Source: Actinoplanes palleronii (lineage in GTDB: Bacteria > Actinomycetota > Actinomycetes > Mycobacteriales > Micromonosporaceae). Taken from it: DNA of 64,000 nt. Where the stretch lies: the NCBI RefSeq assembly GCF_016862315.1, contig NZ_BOMS01000131.1, forward strand, positions 25,027-89,026. The letters are read 5' to 3'. The notes under the pieces were generated by a model, which was not told the DNA's origin, made no database searches, and worked only from the letters and a program-made list of their open reading frames with translations. Shown here piece by piece: positions 41,711 through 49,435 of this stretch. Position numbers and translations under genes: made by a program. The stretch's first letter is position 1. Every line of letters starts with the position of its first letter.

Positions 41711-41899
41711 CGTCTGCTCCCTGATCCGTGCTGATGTGCCGGACCAGACTGGCCGCTCGCCGGGCGCGCTGTCACCGCGATGAGCGTCGCGTTGACCCGC
41801 ACCCCGGGGTGCGGGTTTAGGGTCGGCGCACGCGTGACCGCGACGGAAGTGTTTCAGCAGGTCCGCGCGGCGGTATCACGGTGTCGTGAGGACAGCGAA

Positions 41900-43288
41900 G
41901 TGAGTGAGACGTACGAGTTCGTGGTGGTCGCCAACCGTCTGCCGGTCGACGAGGTGGTCGGCGCCGACGGCGGCCGCAGCTGGGCACGCAGCCCCGGCGG
42001 CCTGGTCAGCGCGTTGCAGCCGATCGTCCGCGGTCACGGTGGCGCCTGGGTGGGCTGGACCGGGCAGCCCGGTGACGCGCCGGAGCCGTTCGACACCGAC
42101 GGCATGCACCTGCACCCGGTGGGGCTCAGCGAGGACGACGTCGACAGGTATTACGAGGGGCAGTCCAACGGCACCATCTGGCCGCTGTTCCACGACGCGG
42201 TCGAGCAGCCGACGCACCGCCGGCCGTGGCGCCAGGCGTACGAATCGGTGAATCGACGCTTCGCCGAAGCGGCCGCGCAGCTGACCGCGGTCGATGGCAC
42301 CGTGTGGGTGCACGACTATCAGCTGATGCTGGTGCCGGCGATGCTCCGGGAGCTGCGCCCCGACCTGCGGATCGGGTTCTTCCTGCACATCCCGTTCCCG
42401 CCGGTCGAGCTGTTCATGCAGCTGCCGCGGCGGGCCGAGCTGCTGCGCGGGCTGCTCGGCGCCGACCTGGTCGGGTTCCAGCGCCCGCTCGCCGCCCAGA
42501 ACTTCCTGCAGCTCACCGGCCGCCTGCTGGGCCTGGACCCGCAGGAGCAGCACGTCGAGTACGACGGGCGCACGGTCACCGCCCGCGCGTTCCCGATCTC
42601 GATCGACGTCGCCGAGGTGGAGAAGCTCGCCGCCGACCCGGACGTGCAGGCCGAGGCCCGCCGGATGCGCCACGAGCTCGGCGGTGACCGCCGGCTGCTG
42701 CTCGGCGTCGATCGGCTCGACTACACCAAGGGCATCGAGCAGCGGCTCGAGGCGTACGGGGAACTGCTCGCCGACGGCACGGTCTCCAACGACGACGTGG
42801 TGCTGGTCCAGGTCGCCACGCCGAGCCGGATGCGGGTCCAGGAATATCAGGAACTGCGGGCCCGGGTCGAACACCAGGTGGGCCGGATCAACGGCGAGTT
42901 CGGCGCGGTCGGCCAGGCGCCGGTGCACTACCTGTTCCAGTCGATGAACCGCGCCGAGCTCGTCGCGCTCTACCTGGCCGCCGACGTCATGGTGATCACC
43001 CCGCTGCGCGACGGGATGAACCTGGTCGCCAAGGAGTACGTCGCGGCCCGCTACGACGACCAGGGTGCGCTGGTGCTCAGCGAGTTCGCCGGCGCCGCCG
43101 CGGAGCTGACGACCGCGTTCCAGGTGAACCCGCACGACGTGGAGGACATCAAGCGCGCGCTGATGGACGCGCTGAACGCCGACGCGGGTGAGCAGGCCGA
43201 GCGGATGCGGCCGATGCGCGACCAGGTACGTGACCACGACATCGACCGCTGGGCCCAGGACTTCCTCACCGCGCTGGGCAAGAGTTAG
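41900..43288 (+). CDS. otsA: Alpha,alpha-trehalose-phosphate synthase (OtsA)
   Basis: A 462-residue GT20 enzyme making trehalose-6-phosphate from UDP/GDP-glucose and glucose-6-phosphate. Motifs: VVVANRLPVDE near the start, WVHDYQLMLVPAMLRE, FFLHIPFPP, the glucose-phosphate site LGVDRLDYTKGIEQRL, and the C-terminal TPLRDGMNLVAKEYVA. The GTG at 41900 has GAGGA 8 nt upstream and gives standard length; the frame to 41780 is promoter DNA. No trehalose phosphatase gene is adjacent. Its stop overlaps the convergent small lipoprotein stop by four bases. Confidence 0.95.
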   Translation: MSETYEFVVVANRLPVDEVVGADGGRSWARSPGGLVSALQPIVRGHGGAWVGWTGQPGDAPEPFDTDGMHLHPVGLSEDDVDRYYEGQSNGTIWPLFHDAVEQPTHRRPWRQAYESVNRRFAEAAAQLTAVDGTVWVHDYQLMLVPAMLRELRPDLRIGFFLHIPFPPVELFMQLPRRAELLRGLLGADLVGFQRPLAAQNFLQLTGRLLGLDPQEQHVEYDGRTVTARAFPISIDVAEVEKLAADPDVQAEARRMRHELGGDRRLLLGVDRLDYTKGIEQRLEAYGELLADGTVSNDDVVLVQVATPSRMRVQEYQELRARVEHQVGRINGEFGAVGQAPVHYLFQSMNRAELVALYLAADVMVITPLRDGMNLVAKEYVAARYDDQGALVLSEFAGAAAELTTAFQVNPHDVEDIKRALMDALNADAGEQAERMRPMRDQVRDHDIDRWAQDFLTALGKS

Positions 43289-43458
43289 TCGTCGTCATCC
43301 CCGTCGTCGTCATCGTCGTCGTCACCGCTGCCACCGGGACATCCGGCCAGTAGTGGCACGCCGGCGGCCGCACCGGCCAGCAGCAACGCCCGGCTGAAGA
43401 AGGCTCGCCGGCCGATCGTGCCCGGCTCGGCCTCGGACTTGCTCGTCACGTCGCTCAT
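43285..43458 (-). CDS. Small lipoprotein with poly-Asp tail, 57 residues
   Basis: ATG at 43458. The N-terminus contains GRRAFFSRALLLAGAAAGVP, a Tat-like twin-arginine followed by a hydrophobic core, and lipobox LLAGC with Cys about 44. After the Cys come only PGGSG and a run of Asp residues with one Gly, ending the protein. The acidic tail could bind divalent cations. Similar in design to the small lipoprotein at 29369. It might also be a non-functional remnant. Confidence 0.55.
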   Translation of the reverse strand: MSDVTSKSEAEPGTIGRRAFFSRALLLAGAAAGVPLLAGCPGGSGDDDDDDDGDDDD

Positions 43459-43473
43459 CACCGGATTCTCGCA

Positions 43474-43502
43474 GCCGGACGGTCCCACAGGAACCGTCCG
43501 GC
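43474..43502 (-). terminator. Hairpin after the GH31 gene
   Basis: GCCGGACGGT (43474-43483) and ACCGTCCGGC (43493-43502) form a 10-bp perfect stem with a 9-nt loop, 16 bp past the GH31 stop on the minus strand. It lies upstream of the small lipoprotein start, separating the two. Confidence 0.7.
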
Positions 43503-43518
43503 CGCGACGGATCCGGTG

Positions 43519-46302
43519 TTACGGCCGCTTCGCGCCCGAACGGACGAAGACCGGCATGGTGTCGAGCGTGGTGCTGACCTCGGCGGTGGTCCCGCCCGGG
43601 TATCGCTTGCCGGTGAAGTAGTCCGTCCAGGTGGTGCCGGGCGGGAACCACACCGTGGTGGTCGCCGTCGTGCCCGGTGTGGTCACCGGGGCGACGAGCA
43701 GGTCCGGGCCGTAGAGGTACTGGCTGCCGGCGGTCGCGTACGCGTCCTGTTCACCCGGGTAGGCCAGGTACATCGCGCGAACCATCGGCGTGCCGGTGCG
43801 GGTCGCCTCGGCTGCCGCCGCGTACGAATAGGTCTGCAGTTTCTTGCGCAGGGTGAGGAACTTCTTCGCGGAGGCGTTCGCGGCCGGGCCGTACTGCCAC
43901 GGCAGGCGGTCGCTGTGGTTGGAGTGCAGGCGGTCGATCGGCTGGAACGTGCCCATCTGGACCCACCGGGCGTAGAGGTCGTCGGGCAGTTTGGTGCTGC
44001 CCGGTTCGCTGCCCGGCTCCTGGAGCCCGCCGGTGTGCCCGCCGATGTCGTGGCTGACCGCGGCCAGCCCGGTCGCCGCCGACTCACCCGGCGTGTAGCC
44101 GACCTCGAAGCGCAGCGTCTCCCAGTTCGAGATGGTGTCGCCGGTGAAGTGCAGCGTGGTCCGCTTGTCGGCCCACGGCCCGGTCGGCACCGCGCCCGGG
44201 TTGCCGTAGCCGCCGGCCTGCAGCGAGCCGTAGGCGCGGGAGAACGCGAAACCGGTCAGGTCGGCGTACTGCTGGTTGATCCACGCGTCCGGGGTGACCC
44301 CGGCCAGGGTGGAGCGGGCCGCGTCGCAGCACCAGTCCAGCCACCAGAAGTCGACGCCCTCGGCGCCCATCTGGTCGTGCAGCCACAGGTAGGCCTTGAG
44401 CTGGTCGGCGTCACCGAAGTCGAAGACGTAGCAGTCCGGACCACTGTTGCAGCCGGTCTTCTGCAGTTTGCCCTTGGCGAGCGCCTGCGCGCCGGCGAAG
44501 TGCGGGTCGGTGCCGAGGATGCTCGGGTGGATGTTCAGCCCGGTGTGCACACCCTGCTGGCGCAGCGCGGCGGCGAAACTCTTCCAGTCCGGGATCCGGG
44601 TCGGGTCGATCTCCCAGCCGTTCCACCGGTCCGGCGCCTTGAAGTCGGTGTCCACCACGAACGAGTCCAGCGGCACACCCTCGGACTTGAAGCGCGCCAC
44701 GATCGCCTCGAACTCGGCGGCCGTGCGGTCGTAGTACTCCGAGTACCAGACGCCGTAGGCCCACTTGGGCAGCAGCTTGGTCGGGCCGGTCAGGGTGGAC
44801 AGTTCGCGCAGTGCGCGGCGGTAGTCCTGGCCGTAGGCGAAGACGTAACCGTCCTGACCGGCGGCCGGGCGCGGGGTGACGGTGCGGGTGGCCGGGCGGT
44901 AGAGCGCCGACGCCGAGTCGTCGAGCAGCGACCAGCCGTCCTGGTAGAGCAGGCCGGCGAAGGTGCGCGCGCCGCCGTTCACGCCGTCCAGGCCACGCCG
45001 GTAGCCGCCGAGCGGCGCGTGCGGGGCGAGCAGCGGGGAGTGAGCCGCGGTGACGGCCACGGTGTCCACGTTGACGTGGCAACTCTGGTCGGTGGGGCAG
45101 CCCAGGGTCACGGTGTTCGTGCCCTCCTGCAACGACACCAAGACCGATTTTGTACGCCAGTAGTCCCAACCGCTGGTCGCCGGCAGGTCGAGCGCGGTGC
45201 CCGCCACGGTGATCGTGCGGCTCTGCACCGGCTGGCTGCCGGCCTGCCCGTTGGCGTACCGCAGCTGCACCAGGTAGTCGCCGGCCTTCGGGACCCCGGT
45301 GACGGTGAGGGCGGCGCCCGCCGTGGTGCTCTCCAGCCCGGCCAGGAAGCCGTCGCCGGCGTAGCCGTTGTGGTCGTCGGCGAGTTTCGCCCCGCCGGTC
45401 AACAGGCCGGTCTCCGCCTCGCAGACCGCGCCGAACGCGCACGCCTGCGGACCGGGCGGGGTGGGCGCCGGATAGGCGGCGCCCGGGGCGAGCAGGGCCA
45501 GGCTGTCGACGTTCACGTTGCCGGAGTCGGTGGCCGTGCGGACCAGGCTGATCTCGTGCCGCCCGGCGGTCAGCTCCACGGGGACCGAGGCGAGGCCCCA
45601 GGTGTCCCAGTTGGCGGTCGGCGGCAGGGTCAGGGTGCCGGCCGCGACCCCGTCGACCGTGACGGTCAGGGTGCGGGCGACGTTCTGGCCGTCCCCGCCC
45701 TGGCTGTTGGCATATCGGACGGTCAGCTGGCGGGTGCCGGCGGCCGGGGGAGTGGCCGCGAAGGTGAGCGCGTTGCCGGTGCCCTCGAAGCCGGCCACGA
45801 AGCCCTGGCCGGTCCAGTCGCGGTGATCGGTGGCCGAGCTCAGGCCGTTCAGGGACAGCGCTTCGGCCTCGCACAGGGTTCCGGGCGCGCAGTCCGGGGC
45901 GCCCAGGCCGGCCCAGGGCGCGGCGGTGACGGTCTGCCGGCCGGTCTTCAGTCGTACCGAAAGGTTGTCCTTGTCGAACGGACCGGAACCGACCCGGTAC
46001 CGCAGCGTCGCCGCGGCGGTCTCGATGGTCAGCCAGCCGTGCGTAATCCGCTGGGTGAAGCGCGCCGGCGCGAAGCCGCCGCGTCCGATCACGTTGAACG
46101 TGTCCCCGTCGGTGAACCGGCCGCCCGGCGCGTATTCGGTGCGGATCAGCGTGGGGGACAGGACCTGGAAGCGGGCGTTGCCGGAGATCACGGCGGGCGG
46201 TTTCTTCGCGGTGGCCTGGGCCGGCGAGGTCGCCGCCAGACCGCTGGTGATCAGAGCCAGAGCGGCCACGGCGGCAACTCTGCGTCGGACGAGTGGGCGC
46301 AC
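43519..46302 (-). CDS. Secreted GH31 glycosidase with two embedded CBM35-like domains
   Basis: A 927-residue exported enzyme (signal peptide ends near SPAQA). The N-terminal GH31 beta-domain (about 35-130) is followed by two CBM35/CBM6-like modules, each opening with a CEAE motif (about 144 and 290), and then the catalytic barrel. The nucleophile Asp sits in WWLDWCCD (about residue 652) and the acid/base Asp in HFTGDTISNWE (about 720). GH31 enzymes are alpha-glucosidases, alpha-xylosidases or transglycosylases; the target is unclear. GTG start with AAGGGAG upstream. Divergent from a GH43 gene with a shared operator, suggesting joint use on a plant polysaccharide. Confidence 0.9.
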   Translation of the reverse strand: MRPLVRRRVAAVAALALITSGLAATSPAQATAKKPPAVISGNARFQVLSPTLIRTEYAPGGRFTDGDTFNVIGRGGFAPARFTQRITHGWLTIETAAATLRYRVGSGPFDKDNLSVRLKTGRQTVTAAPWAGLGAPDCAPGTLCEAEALSLNGLSSATDHRDWTGQGFVAGFEGTGNALTFAATPPAAGTRQLTVRYANSQGGDGQNVARTLTVTVDGVAAGTLTLPPTANWDTWGLASVPVELTAGRHEISLVRTATDSGNVNVDSLALLAPGAAYPAPTPPGPQACAFGAVCEAETGLLTGGAKLADDHNGYAGDGFLAGLESTTAGAALTVTGVPKAGDYLVQLRYANGQAGSQPVQSRTITVAGTALDLPATSGWDYWRTKSVLVSLQEGTNTVTLGCPTDQSCHVNVDTVAVTAAHSPLLAPHAPLGGYRRGLDGVNGGARTFAGLLYQDGWSLLDDSASALYRPATRTVTPRPAAGQDGYVFAYGQDYRRALRELSTLTGPTKLLPKWAYGVWYSEYYDRTAAEFEAIVARFKSEGVPLDSFVVDTDFKAPDRWNGWEIDPTRIPDWKSFAAALRQQGVHTGLNIHPSILGTDPHFAGAQALAKGKLQKTGCNSGPDCYVFDFGDADQLKAYLWLHDQMGAEGVDFWWLDWCCDAARSTLAGVTPDAWINQQYADLTGFAFSRAYGSLQAGGYGNPGAVPTGPWADKRTTLHFTGDTISNWETLRFEVGYTPGESAATGLAAVSHDIGGHTGGLQEPGSEPGSTKLPDDLYARWVQMGTFQPIDRLHSNHSDRLPWQYGPAANASAKKFLTLRKKLQTYSYAAAAEATRTGTPMVRAMYLAYPGEQDAYATAGSQYLYGPDLLVAPVTTPGTTATTTVWFPPGTTWTDYFTGKRYPGGTTAEVSTTLDTMPVFVRSGAKRP

Positions 46303-46378
46303 CAGACGCTCCCTTTCGGTAGCGGGCGAAACTTGTTGATCACCACGCTGTCATCCACCGGTAATCACGTCAATGGAT

Positions 46379-46411
46379 CAAGACCGATCGCAGAGAGCGC
46401 TCTCGGTCTTG
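46379..46411. promoter_or_regulatory. LacI-like operator between GH31 and GH43 genes
   Basis: GAGAGCGCTCTC (46393-46404) is a perfect palindrome with the central AGCGCT of LacI-type operators. It lies partly inside a longer inverted repeat, CAAGACCGA (46379-46387) and TCGGTCTTG (46403-46411). Two TTGTTGA-type half sites flank it (46333-46339 direct, 46437-46443 inverted). The site can control both glycosidase genes. Confidence 0.7.
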
Positions 46412-46490
46412 CCCGCCGGCGCCGGACCGCTCTATTGTCAACAAACTTCAACATTTGCGTACGTCGTTCGACCGACGCCGTGGAGCTGCC

Positions 46491-47534
46491 ATGCGAAAGC
46501 TCGTCCTGCTCGTGCTGACCGGCCTGCTCGCCCTGGTGGCGGCGCCTGCTCCGGCCACCGCCGCCCGCACGAACCTGCGCGCCGCCGACCCGAGCGTGCT
46601 GCGTGTCGGCGGCACCTACGTCGCGGTGCAGGCGCTGAACGGCGGCATCGCGGTCCGTCAGGCGTCCTCGCCGGACGCTCTGGCCGCCGCGCCCGCCCGT
46701 CAGGTGTGGTCGGACACCGGCAACCTCGGCGAGGTCTGGGCGCCGGAGGTGCACTACGACGGTGGCCGCTACTACGTGTACTTCACCGCAGGGCGCGGCG
46801 CGGCCCACCGGATGTACGTGATCAGCTCGGCCACCGCCGACGCCGGGTACACCGGGGCGACCCGGATGGCGCTGCCCGACGACCGGTGGGCGATCGACGG
46901 CACCATGTTCATTTTCGGTAACCAGCGCTGGTTCGTCTGGTCCGGCTGGGCCGGCACCACGAACGTCGAGCAGAACCTCTACATCGCCCGGATGAGCAGC
47001 CCGGCCGCGACGACCGGCGCGCGGTACGTGATCTCGCAGCCCCGGGAGAGCTGGGAGCGGGTGGTCGGCAACCCGTTCATCAACGAGGGCCCCGAGGCGA
47101 TCCGCGACCCGGACGGGCGGCTGCACGTCACGTACTCGACGAACGGCAGCTGGAGCGAGCAGTACTGCGTCGCGGACCTGCGGTTGCGGGCCGGCGGCGA
47201 CCCGACCTACGTCTGGGACTGGTACAAGTCCAACGGCTGCCTGTTCGGCTCGAACCGGGCCACCATGATGGCCGGCTGGGACCCGACGGTGAACGCGAAC
47301 GGGCCCGGGCACCACAGCTTCGTGCTGCTCAACGGCGACATCGGCACCAGCCCGCCGGCCGGGCCGCGGTTCCCGCTGATGTATCACGCGGTGCCCAAGG
47401 GGACGGCGTATTCCTGGGACAACCGGTACTGGTACACCGGCACGTTCTGCTGGTGGGGCGGTACCACCTACTCCCGCGCCAACGTGCCCGGCCCGGCCGC
47501 CGACACCGGCTACAGCCTGAAGTTCTTCGAGTAG
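46491..47534 (+). CDS. Secreted GH43-type glycosidase
   Basis: A 347-residue exported enzyme (signal peptide ends ATA-A near residue 25). The GH43 active-site trio is in place: base Asp33 in AADPSV, pKa-modulating Asp136 in AIDGTMF and acid Glu202 in NEGPE. WAPEV at 84-88 replaces the usual WAPD. The single five-bladed domain fits alpha-L-arabinofuranosidase, beta-xylosidase or endo-arabinanase specificity; which one cannot be decided. It lies divergent from the GH31 gene. Confidence 0.88.
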   Translation: MRKLVLLVLTGLLALVAAPAPATAARTNLRAADPSVLRVGGTYVAVQALNGGIAVRQASSPDALAAAPARQVWSDTGNLGEVWAPEVHYDGGRYYVYFTAGRGAAHRMYVISSATADAGYTGATRMALPDDRWAIDGTMFIFGNQRWFVWSGWAGTTNVEQNLYIARMSSPAATTGARYVISQPRESWERVVGNPFINEGPEAIRDPDGRLHVTYSTNGSWSEQYCVADLRLRAGGDPTYVWDWYKSNGCLFGSNRATMMAGWDPTVNANGPGHHSFVLLNGDIGTSPPAGPRFPLMYHAVPKGTAYSWDNRYWYTGTFCWWGGTTYSRANVPGPAADTGYSLKFFE

Positions 47535-47625
47535 GGCTACCCCGGCTTTCGGTGCGCCGGTGCCGGGTCCGGTCATCTTCCGGTAGCTATTCGGAAACGT
47601 CGATGATATGAATGCCGTGCAGGTC

Positions 47626-47641
47626 TTGGGAGCGCTCCCAA
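47626..47641. promoter_or_regulatory. CebR-type box
   Basis: TTGGGAGCGCTCCCAA is a 16-bp perfect palindrome containing TGGGAGCGCTCCCA, the 14-bp operator known for CebR, the cello-oligosaccharide-responsive LacI repressor of Streptomyces. It is 37 bp upstream of the RCC1-repeat gene start, in position to block its promoter. Confidence 0.85.
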
Positions 47642-47678
47642 TCGCTCTCTCCTTCCAGGCCGACACAAGGAGCAAGGC

Positions 47679-48827
47679 ATGAGCCAGGTTTGGCGTGTGG
47701 TGCGAGCCGTCCTCGCGACGGCGGCGACAGTCATCGGATTCATCCTCGTCGGAACGACCGCCGCGAGCGCCGCGGCCACCTCCGACGTGGCCGCGGGATA
47801 CGCGCACACCTGCGTGATCCGCACCGACGCCAGCCTGTGGTGCTGGGGCGGCAACTACAGCGGGCAGGTCGGCGACGGCACCACCACCAGCCGCACCGCA
47901 CCGGTCCGGATCGGCACCGACACCTGGGCCAGCATCGACGCCGGCACCAGCTTCACCTGCGCGGTCCGCACCGACGGCAGTCTGTGGTGCTGGGGCGCCA
48001 ACAGCCGGGGCCAGCTCGGCGACGGCACCACCACCGGCCGGAAGGTCCCGACCCGGGTCGGCGACGCCACCACCTGGGCCACGGTCAGCGCCGGCGACAG
48101 CCACGCCTGCGCGACCCGTACCGACGGCAGCCTGTGGTGCTGGGGCTTCAACCGGCTCGGGCAGCTGGGCATCGACCCCGGTGCCGTCTACTACGCGACC
48201 ACCCCGACCCGGGTCGGCACCGGCAGCGACTGGACCGCCGTCACCACCGGGTTCGCGCACACCTGCGGGCTGCGCGCCGCCGGCACCCTGTGGTGCTGGG
48301 GCGACAACGGCGACGGGCAGCTCGGTCTGGGCCGGCTGACCCCGTCCATCCCGCCGGCCCAGGTCGGCACCGGCACCACCTGGACCAGCGTGAGCGCCGG
48401 CTACGCGTTCGCCTGCGCCACCCGCTCCGACGGCACGCTGTGGTGCTGGGGCGACAACGGCTACGGCCAGCTGGGTGCCGGCACCACCTACCAGACCGCG
48501 CCGGCCCAGGCTGGAAGCGGTACCACGTGGACGGACGTCGACGCGGGCTTCAACACCGCGTGCGCGAGCCGTACCGACGGCAGCCTGTGGTGCTGGGGCA
48601 ACAACGGCACCGGCCAGCTCGGCGACGGCACCACCACCGGCCGGAACGTGCCGACCCGGGTCGGTGACGCGACCACCTGGACGGGTGACTACGTGACCGG
48701 CTACCACAGCTGCGGGCTGCGCACCGACGCGAGCCTGTGGTGCTGGGGCAACAACGCGAACGGCCAGCTGGGCGACGGCACCACCACGCAGCGCCCGGCC
48801 CCGGCGGCGGTGCCGCTGCCGGCCTGA
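47679..48827 (+). CDS. Secreted RCC1-repeat beta-propeller protein
   Basis: A 382-residue exported protein: signal peptide of about 33 residues ending ASA, then seven RCC1 repeats of about 50 residues. Each repeat has the form GYAHTCVIRTDASLWCWG followed by GQLGDGTTT. Every repeat carries one Cys in the first strand and another in the WCWG motif, giving seven regularly placed Cys pairs that probably form one disulfide per blade outside the cell. Function unknown; the CebR box upstream suggests expression with cellulose degradation, perhaps as a carbohydrate-binding or adhesion propeller. Confidence 0.88.
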   Translation: MSQVWRVVRAVLATAATVIGFILVGTTAASAAATSDVAAGYAHTCVIRTDASLWCWGGNYSGQVGDGTTTSRTAPVRIGTDTWASIDAGTSFTCAVRTDGSLWCWGANSRGQLGDGTTTGRKVPTRVGDATTWATVSAGDSHACATRTDGSLWCWGFNRLGQLGIDPGAVYYATTPTRVGTGSDWTAVTTGFAHTCGLRAAGTLWCWGDNGDGQLGLGRLTPSIPPAQVGTGTTWTSVSAGYAFACATRSDGTLWCWGDNGYGQLGAGTTYQTAPAQAGSGTTWTDVDAGFNTACASRTDGSLWCWGNNGTGQLGDGTTTGRNVPTRVGDATTWTGDYVTGYHSCGLRTDASLWCWGNNANGQLGDGTTTQRPAPAAVPLPA

Positions 48828-48841
48828 CAGCCGGTCACTCC

Positions 48842-48869
48842 GGGGTGCTCCGCCGTGGCGGGGCACCCC
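48842..48869 (+). terminator. Terminator-like hairpin after RCC1 gene
   Basis: GGGGTGCTCCGCC (48842-48854) and GGCGGGGCACCCC (48857-48869) form a 13-bp stem with one G-T wobble. It lies 14 bp past the stop. No clear T-run. Confidence 0.7.
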
Positions 48870-48970
48870 TCGTTCGCGGTCCGTTGATCGGCAGGCAGCA
48901 CCGTGCGCTCAGCTGATTTCCGCGGCTTCCGGAGGTGCTTGTATCTCGGCATGGCTTTGTGGAGGCCGCG

Positions 48971-49435
48971 ATGAGAGTGCCGGCGCAGCGGACCGGTGAG
49001 GACGTCGTCCGGGAGGTCCTGACCGACCTCGCCCCGTGGGAGCTGCCGGAGCTGGGGACGGTGCTGGACGCGTACCGGCGCCGCCCCTGGCCCGCGGTCC
49101 CGAAGCCGGGCCGGCACGGGCATCCGACCGGGGCGGGTGTGCCGATCGACCAGATCGCGTCGTGGAGCATGTTCGTGGTCGGGTTCGCCGGCGGCAAGCT
49201 GGCCGAGATGCTGCTCGAGGACGTGTTCCGATACACCGGCCGCCGCCTGCTGCACTGGCGGCGGCCGCGGCCGCAGCTGTCCGCGCCGGTGCCGGAGAAG
49301 CTCACCGACGAGCAGCTCGCCGAGGTGTACACGACAGCGTTCGAGACCGCGCAGCTGCGTGGTTTCCCGGACCGGTCGGCCGAGGAGTTCGCCGCCGCGA
49401 TCACCCGGCGGCTGCGGCCACCCGGCGACCGATGA
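48971..49435 (+). CDS. Hypothetical protein, 154 residues
   Basis: ATG behind GGAGG (48961-48965). No signal peptide; one mildly hydrophobic segment (IASWSMFVVGFAGGKLAEML) in the middle, and basic residues with RRRPWPAVPKPGRHGHP before it. I do not recognise the family. Its stop overlaps the M48-like protease start by ATGA, so it is probably an accessory factor of that membrane protease. Confidence 0.6.
   Translation: MRVPAQRTGEDVVREVLTDLAPWELPELGTVLDAYRRRPWPAVPKPGRHGHPTGAGVPIDQIASWSMFVVGFAGGKLAEMLLEDVFRYTGRRLLHWRRPRPQLSAPVPEKLTDEQLAEVYTTAFETAQLRGFPDRSAEEFAAAITRRLRPPGDR

Noticed and set aside
43516..46518. Open frame of about 1000 codons antiparallel to the GH31 gene
   Set aside because: Arg/Gly/Val-rich antisense frame typical of very GC-rich coding DNA; the opposite strand has a perfect GH31 with signal peptide, CBMs and catalytic residues.
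46365..48866. Long minus-strand frame opposite the GH43 and RCC1 genes
   Set aside because: Periodic translation mirrors the RCC1 repeats; no family motif; it crosses the CebR box and promoter regions.
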